Notes: generated from the sequence alone by a model not told the origin. Counted from the stretch's first letter, positions 32,068-41,662 are shown. The stretch is DNA of 64,000 nucleotides from JBCFAY01 sp038562375 (GCA_038562375.1 JBCFAY010000016.1:1-64000); one strand, 5' to 3'. Made by a program: numbers and translations.

Positions 32068-33354
32068 TCAATCCCTCTCAATTCTTACAATGATGTCGTT
32101 TGCCGAAAGCGTATGTTCAAGTTCGTTGAGCGTATCCGCATTTTTGATCTCCACCGTTACAGGCAGCGTGTACGTTCCCGTGTTCAGCCCCGTCACATCG
32201 ATCTTCAGCTTGATGTCGGTGTTCTTGAGCGAGGATACGAGGCTTATGCGGCCCTTGATAAGAACATCCACCAGTTCCGGATTCAGCGTCGCCCTCAGGC
32301 CTTTGCCGAGGCCGACGACCGTCACCGGACGCTGCACGAACGCGCGCTCGAGCGGCTTCTCCTGAATATTGATGAACGCCTCCACGGTCGAACTCCCGAT
32401 GACCTGCACGCCGTCGGGCACCTTGATGTCGAGCTGCTCCAGCACGTTCTCCTTGCGTCCGGAAAGATCGATGCTCTCGAGCTCCAGCTTGTCGATCGCG
32501 TTCAAAAGCTCCTTCGGACCGACGATATCGACCGTCTCGGGGTTCGTCTTCTTCTCCACGATCTCATAGTTTACCGGCAGGCTGTCGAGGCCCAGCAGCG
32601 CCCCGTCGAGATCGAGCGGCACGGTTTTCTTGGGCAGAACCGGCAATTTCACCGTCACGGCCGCCGTTTCGCCGATAAACAGACCCGGGTTGACCTCCGC
32701 GCCGTCGCGGTCGAGGAAAACGACGTTGACCGCGTCGTTATAGCTTTGGATGCGATCCGTAAGCGCCACATAGCATACCGCGCGGGATACGCGGTTCACG
32801 TCCTGCGTCGCGCCGCGAATCTCCACCGTATCGCGGCTCAATACCGGCACGCCCGCCCAATAGTTTGCGGGCAGAGTCCCCTCGTACTGCACCTCGACCG
32901 GGACGCTCTTGGTCGCATACGTGTCGATATCCAGATAGACATACTGCGGGCTGACGCTCTGGACGCTGCCCGTGCTCGTATACGGCACCACCTTGACGCG
33001 GTACGCATCGTCCGCCTTATTGATGTCCTTGAGGCTGACGGTGGCCGTCACATCCGATGCGGACAGATCCATATAGTGCGTCAGCTCGATATCGACCTTG
33101 ACCTCGACGTCGCTTAAAAGCTCCGAGCGGATGCCTCGCACGATCAGGCCGCGCGCGATCAGATCCGCTTCGCCTTCAAAGCTGACGCTCACGCCCGTGA
33201 GCGTCTTGGTACGGATCGGATTGATGTCCGTGAGCACATAGCCCCACAAAAGCGTCGCGAACACGAGCGAGAGTATTTTTAAGACCAAATTGCGGCCGAA
33301 GAGCCGCAGGAACGTCTTTTTCAGCAAAGCAAGAAATTTATTCTGTTTTTTCAT
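32068..33354 (-). CDS. cdaR: CdaA regulatory protein CdaR (YbbR domains)
   Basis: 428 residues. One N-terminal membrane segment (VLKILSLVFATLLWGYVLTD) is followed by YbbR repeats in the extracellular part (e.g. KTVPLDLDGALLGLDSLPV, TVDIVGPKELLNAIDKLELE). CdaR binds CdaA and tunes c-di-AMP synthesis. It overlaps the cdaA stop by 17 bases. Confidence 0.93.
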   Translation of the reverse strand: MKKQNKFLALLKKTFLRLFGRNLVLKILSLVFATLLWGYVLTDINPIRTKTLTGVSVSFEGEADLIARGLIVRGIRSELLSDVEVKVDIELTHYMDLSASDVTATVSLKDINKADDAYRVKVVPYTSTGSVQSVSPQYVYLDIDTYATKSVPVEVQYEGTLPANYWAGVPVLSRDTVEIRGATQDVNRVSRAVCYVALTDRIQSYNDAVNVVFLDRDGAEVNPGLFIGETAAVTVKLPVLPKKTVPLDLDGALLGLDSLPVNYEIVEKKTNPETVDIVGPKELLNAIDKLELESIDLSGRKENVLEQLDIKVPDGVQVIGSSTVEAFINIQEKPLERAFVQRPVTVVGLGKGLRATLNPELVDVLIKGRISLVSSLKNTDIKLKIDVTGLNTGTYTLPVTVEIKNADTLNELEHTLSANDIIVRIERD

Positions 33355-34186
33355 GCTTCACCCTCCGTTTCAGCCAGGCGTGCGCATTGTCCTTCTGCGG
33401 AAGAAACGTGGATTCCAGCAGATCGCGCAAAGCCTTGGAATCGATGTAGCGCACGAGCTTGCCATCCCGCGCCACGCTGACGATTCCGGTTTCCTCGGAG
33501 ACGACGATCGTGATGCTGTCCGACACGACGGAGATGCCGAGCGCCGCCCTGTGCCGCGTTCCAAGCTCCCTTGCGAGCATCAGGTCGTCCGAAAGCGGGA
33601 GTATGCACGCGGCGGCGACGATGATCCCGTCCCGAACGATCGCGGCCCCGTCGTGCAGCGGGGTGTTGGGTTCGAAGATGTTCTCGATCAGCGCCGCGGA
33701 GAGACGGCCGTCGATGCGTGTGCCGGTCGAGATGATATCGCCGAGGCCGGTGCGCTGCTCCAAGACGATCAGGGCGCCCACCCTGCGCTTTGCCATGTTG
33801 AGCACCGCGCGGTGGAGCTCCCCGACCACCTCTTCCGAAGCGGGCGAAATGCTCGTGAACAGACTGCGGTCAAAAAACCTGCCCCTGCCGATCTGCTCGA
33901 GCGCGCGGCGGAATTCGGGCTGAAAGAGTATGACCGCGACGAGTATCCCCGATTTGACGACCGAATCGAGCAGCCAGCTCACCACCGTAAGGCCCAGCAG
34001 CTGGCTCGCGGACGCGGCCAAAAACAGCATACCAAGCCCCTTGAGCACCTGATAGGCGCGGGTCTGCTTGGTCAGCATGATCACGTTATAGAGGATGACG
34101 GCAATGATAAGAATATCCACAGAATCCAGCAGAGAAAACTGGGAAAATCCACTGGTTATCGCTTTGACGATCACATCAAACGACAT
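33338..34186 (-). CDS. cdaA: Diadenylate cyclase CdaA
   Basis: 282 residues. Three N-terminal membrane segments (LDSVDILIIAVILYNVIML, VLKGLGMLFLAASASQLLGL, WLLDSVVKSGILVAVILFQP) precede the DAC domain with the DGA motif (PLHDGAAIV) and the RHR motif (ELGTRHRAALGIS). It condenses two ATP to c-di-AMP, essential for cell-wall and osmotic control in Firmicutes. Operon with cdaR. Confidence 0.96.
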   Translation of the reverse strand: MSFDVIVKAITSGFSQFSLLDSVDILIIAVILYNVIMLTKQTRAYQVLKGLGMLFLAASASQLLGLTVVSWLLDSVVKSGILVAVILFQPEFRRALEQIGRGRFFDRSLFTSISPASEEVVGELHRAVLNMAKRRVGALIVLEQRTGLGDIISTGTRIDGRLSAALIENIFEPNTPLHDGAAIVRDGIIVAAACILPLSDDLMLARELGTRHRAALGISVVSDSITIVVSEETGIVSVARDGKLVRYIDSKALRDLLESTFLPQKDNAHAWLKRRVKHEKTE

Positions 34187-34270
34187 TCCGCAAACTCCTT
34201 ACGCTCCGACATGTATATTGATTATACCCTATTGGGCTGGAATTTGATAGCAAGCGCGGTTGAAATTCAT

Positions 34271-35353
34271 CTATTGTTTGCAACGCAGCAACAACATACA
34301 GATGTCATCCTCGCGGTCGTCGCGCGCGTAGGAGGACAAAATATCCAAAAACAGCCCGTCTTCTTCCTCATAAAAAAACGTCTTGAGCAATTCGAACGTC
34401 AGGCCGCTCGAGCGCGGGTCGATCAGGCCGTCCGTATACACGAGCAGCCGCGCGCCCGCTTTCATCGCCAAGCGGTGCGTCTGATACTGTATCGACGCGT
34501 CCCAGTTGCAGATCGGGAACGAGGGGGCGAACAGCGCCTCGATTTCGCCGTCATGATACAAAAGCGGCGGCACGCTGTGGCCGGCGTTCGCCCAGTCGAG
34601 CGTACCGTTCACAGGGTCGATCAGACCGACGAGCGCGGTGACATAGAGCTGGATATCGTCGGTAAGCATGCAGAAATATTTCCGCGCGGCGCTCAATATG
34701 CCGGCGGGATCGGTCATTCCCTGCTGCGCGTAATTGAGGAAAATATTCGAGATCAGCAGCGAAATCATCGCCGCGCTCATGCCGTGGCCTGAGACGTCCG
34801 CGATATAAAAGAGCACCTTGCCGTTGACACAGGTGCAGCCGAACAAATCTCCGCCCAGGCTTTGGGCGGGCAAATATCGGGAGATGGATTCAACGCCCAC
34901 GTTATCCGGAATCTCCGTCGCGAGCAGCTCCCTCTGGAGTTTCGACGCGGTCTGCGCGTCCTGCAGCAGCCTCCTGTTTTGATCCTGAAGCCGCTTTTGC
35001 TGCTCGGTCTGCCATGTGATATCCCGATACACCTCGACGACGGCCGAGTTCTCCCCGGATTCCGTATATACCGGGGAAGCGCTGATCTGATACACCCGAT
35101 TGCGATACCGTTTTTTTGTCTGGCACGTTTCGCGCGTTTCAAGCGCCTTTTTCAGGATGCATTCTCCACATGCGCGATCCGCTTCGTACATTTCGTAGCA
35201 TACATTGCCCAGTTGATTGCCGAAACAACGCACATAGCTTGCGTTCGTCAAAAGAACCCGACCTTGGGGAGAAAGGATGCGAACCATATCATCCATCGCG
35301 TCGAGCGCTACGCGCTCGGGCGTCTCAGCGCGCAGACCGTCGCCGTCTGCCAT
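34271..35353 (-). CDS. PAS-domain PP2C-type phosphatase (SpoIIE/RsbU family)
   Basis: 360 residues. An N-terminal PAS domain (about 10-115, ALDAMDDMVRILSPQGRVLL, with the cysteines CYEMYEADRACGEC) is followed by a coiled linker and a PPM/SpoIIE domain (about 155-360): LGGDLFGC, ADVSGHGMSAAM, NAGHSVPPLL, LLVYTDGLIDPR and DDREDDICMLLL carry the metal-binding acids. It probably dephosphorylates a STAS protein in response to a signal; no partner kinase adjoins it. Starts after an AAGGA site just past the upstream stop. Confidence 0.88.
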   Translation of the reverse strand: MADGDGLRAETPERVALDAMDDMVRILSPQGRVLLTNASYVRCFGNQLGNVCYEMYEADRACGECILKKALETRETCQTKKRYRNRVYQISASPVYTESGENSAVVEVYRDITWQTEQQKRLQDQNRRLLQDAQTASKLQRELLATEIPDNVGVESISRYLPAQSLGGDLFGCTCVNGKVLFYIADVSGHGMSAAMISLLISNIFLNYAQQGMTDPAGILSAARKYFCMLTDDIQLYVTALVGLIDPVNGTLDWANAGHSVPPLLYHDGEIEALFAPSFPICNWDASIQYQTHRLAMKAGARLLVYTDGLIDPRSSGLTFELLKTFFYEEEDGLFLDILSSYARDDREDDICMLLLRCKQ

Positions 35354-35364
35354 AGGATCCATCC

Positions 35365-35571
35365 TTATTCGTTCTCCTTTATGGTAATCTCCATATCCTC
35401 ATATGCTTGTGCAAGGTCGTAGAATTCATGCGCCAGTTCGCAAAGCAGCGGATCAGAGAGTTTCCCGGTTTCCTCGTAAAGCTTCAACGCCTTTTGGTTG
35501 AGTTCTTTACGCTTATCCTCCAACTGTCTACGCATTGACTTGAGCCTTGCATCAATGTCGTGATCGAGCAT
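35365..35571 (-). CDS. Small helical Spo0E-like protein (tentative)
   Basis: 68 residues: HDIDARLKSMRRQLEDKRK, then EETGKLSDPLLCELAHEFYD with LAQAY. The helical hairpin and the GKLSD....E(F/L)D pattern resemble the Spo0E family of aspartyl-phosphate phosphatases, whose motif is SQELD; here HEFYD replaces it, so the match is partial. The ATG at 35571 has a GGGGGGA site. It is in an operon with the SpoIIE-type phosphatase. Confidence 0.55.
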   Translation of the reverse strand: MLDHDIDARLKSMRRQLEDKRKELNQKALKLYEETGKLSDPLLCELAHEFYDLAQAYEDMEITIKENE

Positions 35572-35631
35572 GAAATATCCCCCCGTACGCTTCGCGTACA
35601 ATCGCTCCATAATGGCGCTATCAATGCCCCT

Positions 35632-35660
35632 ATTATAAACAAAAACGCATTGATTCGCAA
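35632..35660 (-). promoter_or_regulatory. Sigma-A type promoter of the Spo0E-like/phosphatase operon
   Basis: Minus-strand TTGCGA (35655-35660), 17-base spacer, TATAAT (35632-35637), about 60 bases upstream of the ATG at 35571. Confidence 0.65.
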
Positions 35661-35713
35661 CGTCTTGGCGTGTTACGATGAAAAAAACATCAGTATTCTG
35701 AGAGGAACAAGCG

Positions 35714-35947
35714 ATGATGCTCATTATTGACCGCTTTGAACGGAATTCCGCCGTCTGCGAGGCGGAGGACGGAGCAAAGATCGAAATCAGCCGGGATCTG
35801 ATCCCCGAAGGAGCCCGTGAAGGCGACGTCCTGATTCAAAGCGAAACGGGAGAGCTTCAAATCGATGCCTCGTGCTCCATGCTTCGTCGGCGGAGGGCGC
35901 GCGCCCTGCTGGACGAGCTGACCAAAGACGATCAGCCGCTGTCCTGA
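35714..35947 (+). CDS. DUF3006 family protein
   Basis: 77 residues: MLIIDRFERNSAVCEAEDGA, then ISRDLIPEGAREGDVL and a basic helix SMLRRRRARALLDEL. This matches the short beta-barrel-like DUF3006 family of Clostridia and Bacilli, of unknown function. Divergent from the Spo0E-like gene; GAGAGG precedes the double ATG. Confidence 0.8.
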   Translation: MMLIIDRFERNSAVCEAEDGAKIEISRDLIPEGAREGDVLIQSETGELQIDASCSMLRRRRARALLDELTKDDQPLS

Positions 35948-36045
35948 AAGGCGGTTTTCCTTTGAGCTTTGTGCTTGATCCAACACCTATATCGGCATTT
36001 TTTCGTAAAATATGAGTTTATCGCCGATTTTGGGCCGTATATGTA

Positions 36046-38676
36046 TCAGGGAACAAGCGCGTTGACGCGAACGAGCGTCTCGGGAGCGACCGCATCTTTA
36101 AGGTCGAGGTAGTACTTCGTGATTTCCTCCACGGCAATGGCGCTCGAGGAACCGGAATAGCCGTTGGGCACGCATACGATGATAACGATCTCCGGCTTAT
36201 CGTTTGGAACAATCGTTACAAACCACGAGGTGTTTTCGATATCGATCGTGCTCGTGCCGGTCTGCGCCGTTCCCGTCTTTCCGCTGATCCTCGAGGTATA
36301 GCCGGCGCTCACAAACTCGGGGGAAAACGCTTCCGCCGCCGTGCCGCCGTCCTCGGGGGACACCACTTTATCGAGCCCCTGGTGGATCGCATCCCAATAC
36401 TCCTGCGGCGCGTCGATCTTGTTGTATACGCTCGGTTCGATCACGTTGATCGCCCCGTCGCTGTTGATGATGCGATCGACAATATGCACGTCGAACACCG
36501 TTCCGCCGTTTGCGATGGCCGCGGCGTAACGCGCGACCGCGATCGGCGTGACCAGCGAAACGCCCTGTCCGAAGCCCGCGCGGATCGTGATGGTGGGCTT
36601 CCATTGCAATTCCGTGAGCGACGATGTGATCTCGTTCGTCCAGTTATAGGATTGCACGACGCCTTCGGGGATCCCGAGCTCCTCGCTGATGATCCGGCGA
36701 ACCTCGGAACCTTTGTTCGTCACGCTGCCGTCCTGCAGCTGCAGGAGCTTGGACGCGCATAGTTTGACCGCCTCCTCGTCGACTTCCATGCCGCGCTGCG
36801 TCAGATAGCCGCGCAGCAGCGTCCGGATCTGGTTGTAAACGAGCGTCGGAAGGCTCGTTTTTTGCTGCGTCACAGGCAAAGTGTTGTCATAGAGCACGGA
36901 CTGTCCGCCCACCATGCCGACGCTCTCGCCGGGAAGTTCGATCCCCGTCGCGCTCGTCAGGCCGAGCTTGCCCGCCCAGTCGTTGAGCTTGGTGATGCCC
37001 AGGCGATTGGCCACCTCGCAGAAATAGTAGTTGCAGGAATTCTTCAGCGCCGCGACGATGTTTTGATCCGCATGATCCCGATGGCTCTTCGCAAGGCTCT
37101 TTGTCCAGCAGCCCGGCGCGTCGGTCTCGATCAGTTTGCCGTTCTCATCATGAAGATAATACAGGTACTCGCAGTCGATCCTCGTGTCGAGCGTGATCGC
37201 GCCCTCCATCAGCCCGGCGAGGCCGGTGACCATCTTGAAGATGGAGCCCGGCGCGCTCTTGGCGGAGATCGCCTTGTTGCGCATGGGCGTGGTCGACTCC
37301 GCCTCTTCGCTCTCGAAGATCTCTATCACCTGGTCTTTGCTCAAGCCCGCCACGAACATATTCGGATCGAACGAAGGGGAGGACGCGAGCGCGAGCACCT
37401 GCCCGGTCTCCACGTCCATCACGACGATCGCGCCGGTCTCGGCCTTATTGATGCTGTCGACCCCGCCCGAGCGGTTGGCCGTCGCTTTCGTATAATGGCC
37501 GTCCTCGGCTTCCTTCTCCGCGATGCGGTTTTCTTCCTTCTCCCGGATGCTCTTTATCACATCCTGCAGCGCCTTCTCCGTTACCTGCTGCAGCGAAATA
37601 TCGATGGTCAGCATCACGTCGCTGCCGTCGGTCGGCGATGTGCTGTCAAGCTCGCGGATCATGCTGCCGTATTTGTTGACCTCGATGCTCCGATTGCCCT
37701 GTTTATCGCTGGTGGAGCCCGTCAAATACGCCTCCATGGAGCGCTCTATGCCGGACGCGCCGATCATGTCGTCATTATAGGAATAGCCCATTTTGGCCAT
37801 ATCGACCACCTGCTCGCCGTCCTTGTTGAGCTCGATAAAGCCTTTGAAATCCTCTTCGGTATAGCCCATCTCCTTGAGCGTCGACAGCGGCACAACCCCG
37901 GAACTGCGGCTCAGGTACCCGAGGATATGCGCGGCGGTCGTCCCGCGCGGATAAACGCGCGACGTGCTCTGCGTCGTCTGCAGGCCGAGAAGCTCGTCCT
38001 TGTGCATCTCGATCTCGGCGACCACGTCCATCCCAACGTCGTAAGCGATGGTGATCGGCTGATAGGCGCGATAATTGTTCAGAAGAACCTCCTGGCGGAT
38101 CGACATGACCTTGGAGGCCTCTTCGAACGTCATTTCCTCGGGGATCTGCCAGGCCTTGCGCAGCTGCTTATACGCGTACTCCGCCGTGGGCCACTTGCTC
38201 ATATCGTCCAGATCCTCTTCGGCGATTTTAAAGCCCATCGCGTCGCAGAAGTTCTTATAGCGCGCCTTGATCGCCTGTTCGCTCTCCACGCCCCAGCTAT
38301 AAGCGAGGTTGTGGTTTTCATCCATGTGGATATAGAACGTATCGATCGTCTTTCCGCCGCCCTTCTCGATGATATCGATCGCGCGGATCAAAGATTCCGT
38401 ATACAGCGCGCTGTCGCTCTCGGAGCGGCGTTCGGGATCGCGGAAGAATTCGACGTTGTAGCTTGTATCGCTGTATGCGAGCACCACGCCGTTTCGGTCG
38501 AGTATCCTGCCGCGCGTCCCCTTGAGCTCGACCGTGCGGGTGCTGCGCTCGAGGGCCTGCCGGTTGAAGGATTCGCCGTCCGCTATCGTCAGCGTTCCGA
38601 GGCCAATGAGCAGCGCGGCCATCATGCCGAGCATTCCGACTGCGATAAGTACGAATCTTGAAGTGAGATTTTTCAT
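36046..38676 (-). CDS. mrdA: Penicillin-binding protein 2 (elongation transpeptidase)
   Basis: 876 residues, longer than typical PBP2. One N-terminal membrane anchor (FVLIAVGMLGMMAALLIGLG), a pedestal domain with TRGRILDRNGVVLAYSD, then the transpeptidase: SXXK (SAPGSIFKM), SXN (SCN in NSCNYYFCEV) and KTG (SGKTGTAQTG). It cross-links side-wall peptidoglycan with the Mre complex. A large insert between these motifs (about 560-720) accounts for the extra length. It overlaps mreD by 4 bases. Confidence 0.93.
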   Translation of the reverse strand: MKNLTSRFVLIAVGMLGMMAALLIGLGTLTIADGESFNRQALERSTRTVELKGTRGRILDRNGVVLAYSDTSYNVEFFRDPERRSESDSALYTESLIRAIDIIEKGGGKTIDTFYIHMDENHNLAYSWGVESEQAIKARYKNFCDAMGFKIAEEDLDDMSKWPTAEYAYKQLRKAWQIPEEMTFEEASKVMSIRQEVLLNNYRAYQPITIAYDVGMDVVAEIEMHKDELLGLQTTQSTSRVYPRGTTAAHILGYLSRSSGVVPLSTLKEMGYTEEDFKGFIELNKDGEQVVDMAKMGYSYNDDMIGASGIERSMEAYLTGSTSDKQGNRSIEVNKYGSMIRELDSTSPTDGSDVMLTIDISLQQVTEKALQDVIKSIREKEENRIAEKEAEDGHYTKATANRSGGVDSINKAETGAIVVMDVETGQVLALASSPSFDPNMFVAGLSKDQVIEIFESEEAESTTPMRNKAISAKSAPGSIFKMVTGLAGLMEGAITLDTRIDCEYLYYLHDENGKLIETDAPGCWTKSLAKSHRDHADQNIVAALKNSCNYYFCEVANRLGITKLNDWAGKLGLTSATGIELPGESVGMVGGQSVLYDNTLPVTQQKTSLPTLVYNQIRTLLRGYLTQRGMEVDEEAVKLCASKLLQLQDGSVTNKGSEVRRIISEELGIPEGVVQSYNWTNEITSSLTELQWKPTITIRAGFGQGVSLVTPIAVARYAAAIANGGTVFDVHIVDRIINSDGAINVIEPSVYNKIDAPQEYWDAIHQGLDKVVSPEDGGTAAEAFSPEFVSAGYTSRISGKTGTAQTGTSTIDIENTSWFVTIVPNDKPEIVIIVCVPNGYSGSSSAIAVEEITKYYLDLKDAVAPETLVRVNALVP

Positions 38677-39191
38677 TTTCTACCCCCGGCGCCCAGCGCG
38701 AATCCCGGACTCTGACGGCCGTTGTACACACGCCGAAAGATCACGTGAACCAGCGCGCACCAAAGCGCGCTCAAAAATGCGCACGGCAGGATATACTCCA
38801 CCAGCAGCAGGAAAAAGCTGAACTTTACCCCGGTAAGAGCAAGCGCGATCGCCATTACGACCTCCTTGGCTACGCCCGCCACCGCCGCCGCTGCGGAAGG
38901 AACGATCAGGTTATCCGCATAGAACTTCCTGTAGAACAGACCCCCTCCGAACCCCGCCAACAGATAGATCGCCGCGCCGAGCCCCACGAACCTTCCGAAA
39001 AAGATATCCGTAAAAAGCCCGGCCGCCAGGCCGATGAGCCCCGCCGGAAGCCCGCCCATGAGCACCCCGAAGGAAACGATGGTTCCGAGCAAAGCATCCG
39101 GGCGAACGCCGTACAGGCCAAGCCGTGCAAACACGAGGCTGTCCAAGAAAACGCTCAACAGGATTGCGACGATCGTGACCGTCTTACGCAT
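38673..39191 (-). CDS. mreD: Rod-shape-determining protein MreD
   Basis: 172 residues with about five membrane segments: VAILLSVFLDSLVFARLGLY, LGTIVSFGVLMGGLPAGLIG, LAAGLFTDIFFGRFVGLGAA, IYLLAGFGGGLFYRKF and FSFFLLLVEYILP. MreD works with MreC and PBP2 in the elongasome. Sits between mreC and mrdA with four-base gaps or overlaps. Confidence 0.92.
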   Translation of the reverse strand: MRKTVTIVAILLSVFLDSLVFARLGLYGVRPDALLGTIVSFGVLMGGLPAGLIGLAAGLFTDIFFGRFVGLGAAIYLLAGFGGGLFYRKFYADNLIVPSAAAAVAGVAKEVVMAIALALTGVKFSFFLLLVEYILPCAFLSALWCALVHVIFRRVYNGRQSPGFALGAGGRK

Positions 39192-39194
39192 AGG

Positions 39195-40034
39195 CTATTC
39201 CCCCTCCGGCTGCCGGGACACGATGACCATGACTTCTTCAAGCCTGGTAAAATCCACCGCCGGTTCGACCAGCGCGTTGCTGTTTGTCGTATCGCTCTGG
39301 CGCGTTACCTCCGTGACGGTGCCGGCAACGATCCCTTTGGGGAATACGCCTCCGAGCCCGTTGGTTACGATCGTATCGCCGGGGACCAGATCGCTGCCCG
39401 ACGGCAGATAATAGAGCTTCAGCGTATTGATGTTGTTGCCGGCCTCGAGCATTCCGCTGATCATGCCGTTGTCGCGTGTGCGCTCCACCATCACGCTTGC
39501 GGAAAAACCGGCGTCCACAAGCGCGGAAACCTTCGCCCACGTCGCGCCGACGCTGATTACACGGCCTACCAGCCCGTCCGCACAGACGACGGCCTGATCC
39601 TTCTGTATGCCGGCGTTGCGCCCGGCGGAAATCGTGAAGATATCGAACCAGATGCCCTGCCCCTTGCCGATGACCGAAGCGGTGACATATTCCCAGTCCT
39701 GCTCCTGCTCGACATAGTTCAGCAGGCCTTTGAGCCGCTCGTTCTCCTGTTCGAGCTGGTTCATCTTGGTCAGATTCTGTTCAAGCTGCGCCACGCGCAC
39801 CTTGAGCTGCTGGTTCTCCTGGTCTGCGTCCGTCGTATGAAAAAGGTTCTCAAAAAAGCCGATGATCGCGCCCGATACGTTGGCCGCGAACGTCTGTACG
39901 GGCTGCGCGACCGAGCCCACCGCACTCTCCACCCATGTGACCGTCCGTTCGCCCGATGTCGCAAGCGCGAGAACAAGCAGCAGCACAACTGCTGCCGCCG
40001 TTATCAAGAGCGGTTTATTCCGAAAAAACTTCAT
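39195..40034 (-). CDS. mreC: Rod-shape-determining protein MreC
   Basis: 279 residues: one N-terminal membrane segment (LLITAAAVVLLLVLALAT), a coiled coil (about 65-105, LKVRVAQLEQNLTKMNQLEQ), then the double beta-barrel with GLVGRVISVGATWAKVSALV and GDTIVTNGLGGVFPKGI. It organises the elongasome outside the membrane. A TATAAT promoter lies upstream, separate from mreB. Confidence 0.94.
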   Translation of the reverse strand: MKFFRNKPLLITAAAVVLLLVLALATSGERTVTWVESAVGSVAQPVQTFAANVSGAIIGFFENLFHTTDADQENQQLKVRVAQLEQNLTKMNQLEQENERLKGLLNYVEQEQDWEYVTASVIGKGQGIWFDIFTISAGRNAGIQKDQAVVCADGLVGRVISVGATWAKVSALVDAGFSASVMVERTRDNGMISGMLEAGNNINTLKLYYLPSGSDLVPGDTIVTNGLGGVFPKGIVAGTVTEVTRQSDTTNSNALVEPAVDFTRLEEVMVIVSRQPEGE

Positions 40035-40084
40035 TGTATTCCTCCGCCTGCGCGTGCATCAGGGCATGATGAACATGTTAATCC

Positions 40085-40112
40085 ATTATAACATAGGCGT
40101 ATTTTCGCGCAA
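40085..40112 (-). promoter_or_regulatory. Sigma-A type promoter of mreC-mreD-mrdA
   Basis: Minus-strand TTGCGC (40107-40112), 16-base spacer, TGTTATAAT (TATAAT 40085-40090 with extended TG). It shows mreCD-mrdA can be expressed independently of mreB. Confidence 0.65.
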
Positions 40113-40455
40113 GAATCCGGAAGAAAACGTAACAGTATATTTACGCCTGCCGCAATAAATACAAAATTCACCCTAAGGGAAAAGCGGTTGAAGGGCCCTT
40201 TACCCGAAGCATCGCGCGCCTATGAGGGTCCGGAAGCCGTATGGCGCGCCGCAGCTTATCGGAGCCGCTTGGGATCCAATCCGCATCCGTTGACCCAGGC
40301 GGCTTCGCCCGCTCCGGCACGCCATATGCTTTTTAAACTTCCGATCTGAGCGCAATGGCGCCGCTGCGGCTCCCTGCCTAAAAGGGCAATCGGGTCCAGG
40401 CCGACCAATCGCCAAAAGTATGCAGTTTCGGCTCGTTCGGATCGATGTGCGATGC
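40113..40455. repeat. Non-coding gap with a long imperfect inverted repeat
   Basis: Between the mreB stop and the mreC promoter there is no credible gene. It contains an imperfect inverted repeat: left arm 40238-40272 (GTATGGCGCGCCG ... GGAGCCGCTTGGG) and right arm 40296-40331 (CCCAGGCGGCTTCG ... GGCACGCCATATGC), about 27 of 34 pairs with a loop of about 23 bases. A T5 run follows the right arm on the plus strand. It could be a decayed small mobile element or a structured spacer. Confidence 0.5.
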
Positions 40456-41502
40456 TTATCCCGGCAGTGTGATCCTTGACCCGCGCTTGTTCGACGAACG
40501 ATAGTAGCGCAGATTTTCGACCGCCGTGAGCGCTCCGAGCGCGACGCAGTCGAGAGGATCGTCCGCGAGCGCCACCGGGATGCCCGTCTCATGCGCGATG
40601 AGTTTGGTTAGGCCGCGAAGCTGCGCCGTCCCACCCGAAAGCGTTATGCCGTTTTCAAGCAGATCGCCCGAGATCTCAGGCGGCGTTCTTTCAAGCGTCT
40701 CAAGCACGGCGTTGACGATTTCGGCGACGGGCTTCTTCATCGCATAGCAGATCTCGCCCGCCGAAAGCTTGATCTCACAGGGGAGGCCGTTTTGCACGTC
40801 GCGCCCGCGCACAAGCGTCGTTTCAGGCTCGCCCGAGAGCGCCGATCCAAGCGTGAGCTTTAAGCGTTCCGCCGTGCTCGCGCCGACGATCAGCCCGTGC
40901 TCCTGCCGGATGTAATGGATGATGGCCTCGTCCAGATCCGTGCCGCCGACGCGTATCGAGCGGCTTACCACGGTCCCGCCGAGCGCGAGCACGGCTACGT
41001 CCGTCGTGCCGCCGCCGATGTCGACAATCATGACGCCCCTGGCCTGATCGATCTGCAGCCCCGCGCCGATCGCAGCGGCGACGGGCTCATCCATCAGATA
41101 CGCCTCGCGCGCGCCCGCGCCCCGGAGCGCCTCCTCGAGCGAACGCCGCTCCACGTCGGACATGCAGCCCGGAACGCAGACCACGGCGCGCACTCCCGCG
41201 CCCGGCAAGCGCCGCCCCACGGCCATGGTGATAAAGCTCTTGAGCATCGTTTCAGCGAGCGTAAAATCCGTGACAACGCCGTTTTTCAATGGATAAACGA
41301 CCGTGACGCTCCCGGGCGTGCGCCCGAGCATCGCAATCGCCTCGTTGCCGACGGCGAGCACCTCGTTTTTGCGTCCGGCGGCGACCGCCACCGCGCTGGG
41401 CTCGCGCAGAACGATTCCCTGCCCCTTGATCGCAATGACGGTATTGACCGTGCCGAGGTCTATCCCGATACAATCGCTGAACAGATTCATTATGCCAAAC
41501 AT
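40456..41502 (-). CDS. mreB: MreB-like rod-shape-determining actin homologue
   Basis: 348 residues of the MreB/actin fold: phosphate-1 motif IGIDLGTVNTVIAIKG, connect-1 region MLKSFI, phosphate-2 VMIVDIGGGTTDVAVLALGG, the adenosine motif ITLSGGTAQLRGL and GIPVALADDPLDCVALGAL. It directs cell-wall insertion along the side wall. AAGGAG lies 6 bases before the first ATG. It is separated from mreC by a 420-base non-coding gap. Confidence 0.95.
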   Translation of the reverse strand: MFGIMNLFSDCIGIDLGTVNTVIAIKGQGIVLREPSAVAVAAGRKNEVLAVGNEAIAMLGRTPGSVTVVYPLKNGVVTDFTLAETMLKSFITMAVGRRLPGAGVRAVVCVPGCMSDVERRSLEEALRGAGAREAYLMDEPVAAAIGAGLQIDQARGVMIVDIGGGTTDVAVLALGGTVVSRSIRVGGTDLDEAIIHYIRQEHGLIVGASTAERLKLTLGSALSGEPETTLVRGRDVQNGLPCEIKLSAGEICYAMKKPVAEIVNAVLETLERTPPEISGDLLENGITLSGGTAQLRGLTKLIAHETGIPVALADDPLDCVALGALTAVENLRYYRSSNKRGSRITLPG

Positions 41503-41627
41503 GTGATTCTCCTTCCAACATCATCCTTTGCCTTATGGCAACTCCCTAAGTTATGGATATTGTTACCATATTTACATGCTTTATACCTGTGCCCAAAACG
41601 CCGTTCACGGGCGTGCCTCCGCTGCGT

Positions 41628-41656
41628 TTGAACTTGCGCGGGCGTTGTGCTATGAT
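41628..41656 (+). promoter_or_regulatory. Sigma-A promoter of maf, abutting the start codon
   Basis: TTGAAC (41628-41633), 17 bases, TGCTATGAT (TATGAT 41651-41656 with extended TG). The expected start site falls at about 41662-41664, on the ATG at 41663. Confidence 0.65.
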
Positions 41657-41662
41657 GTTGAA

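Noticed and set aside
40200..40592. 130-codon minus-strand frame overlapping the end of mreB
   Set aside because: Arg-rich shadow translation of the inverted-repeat region; it overlaps mreB in another frame.
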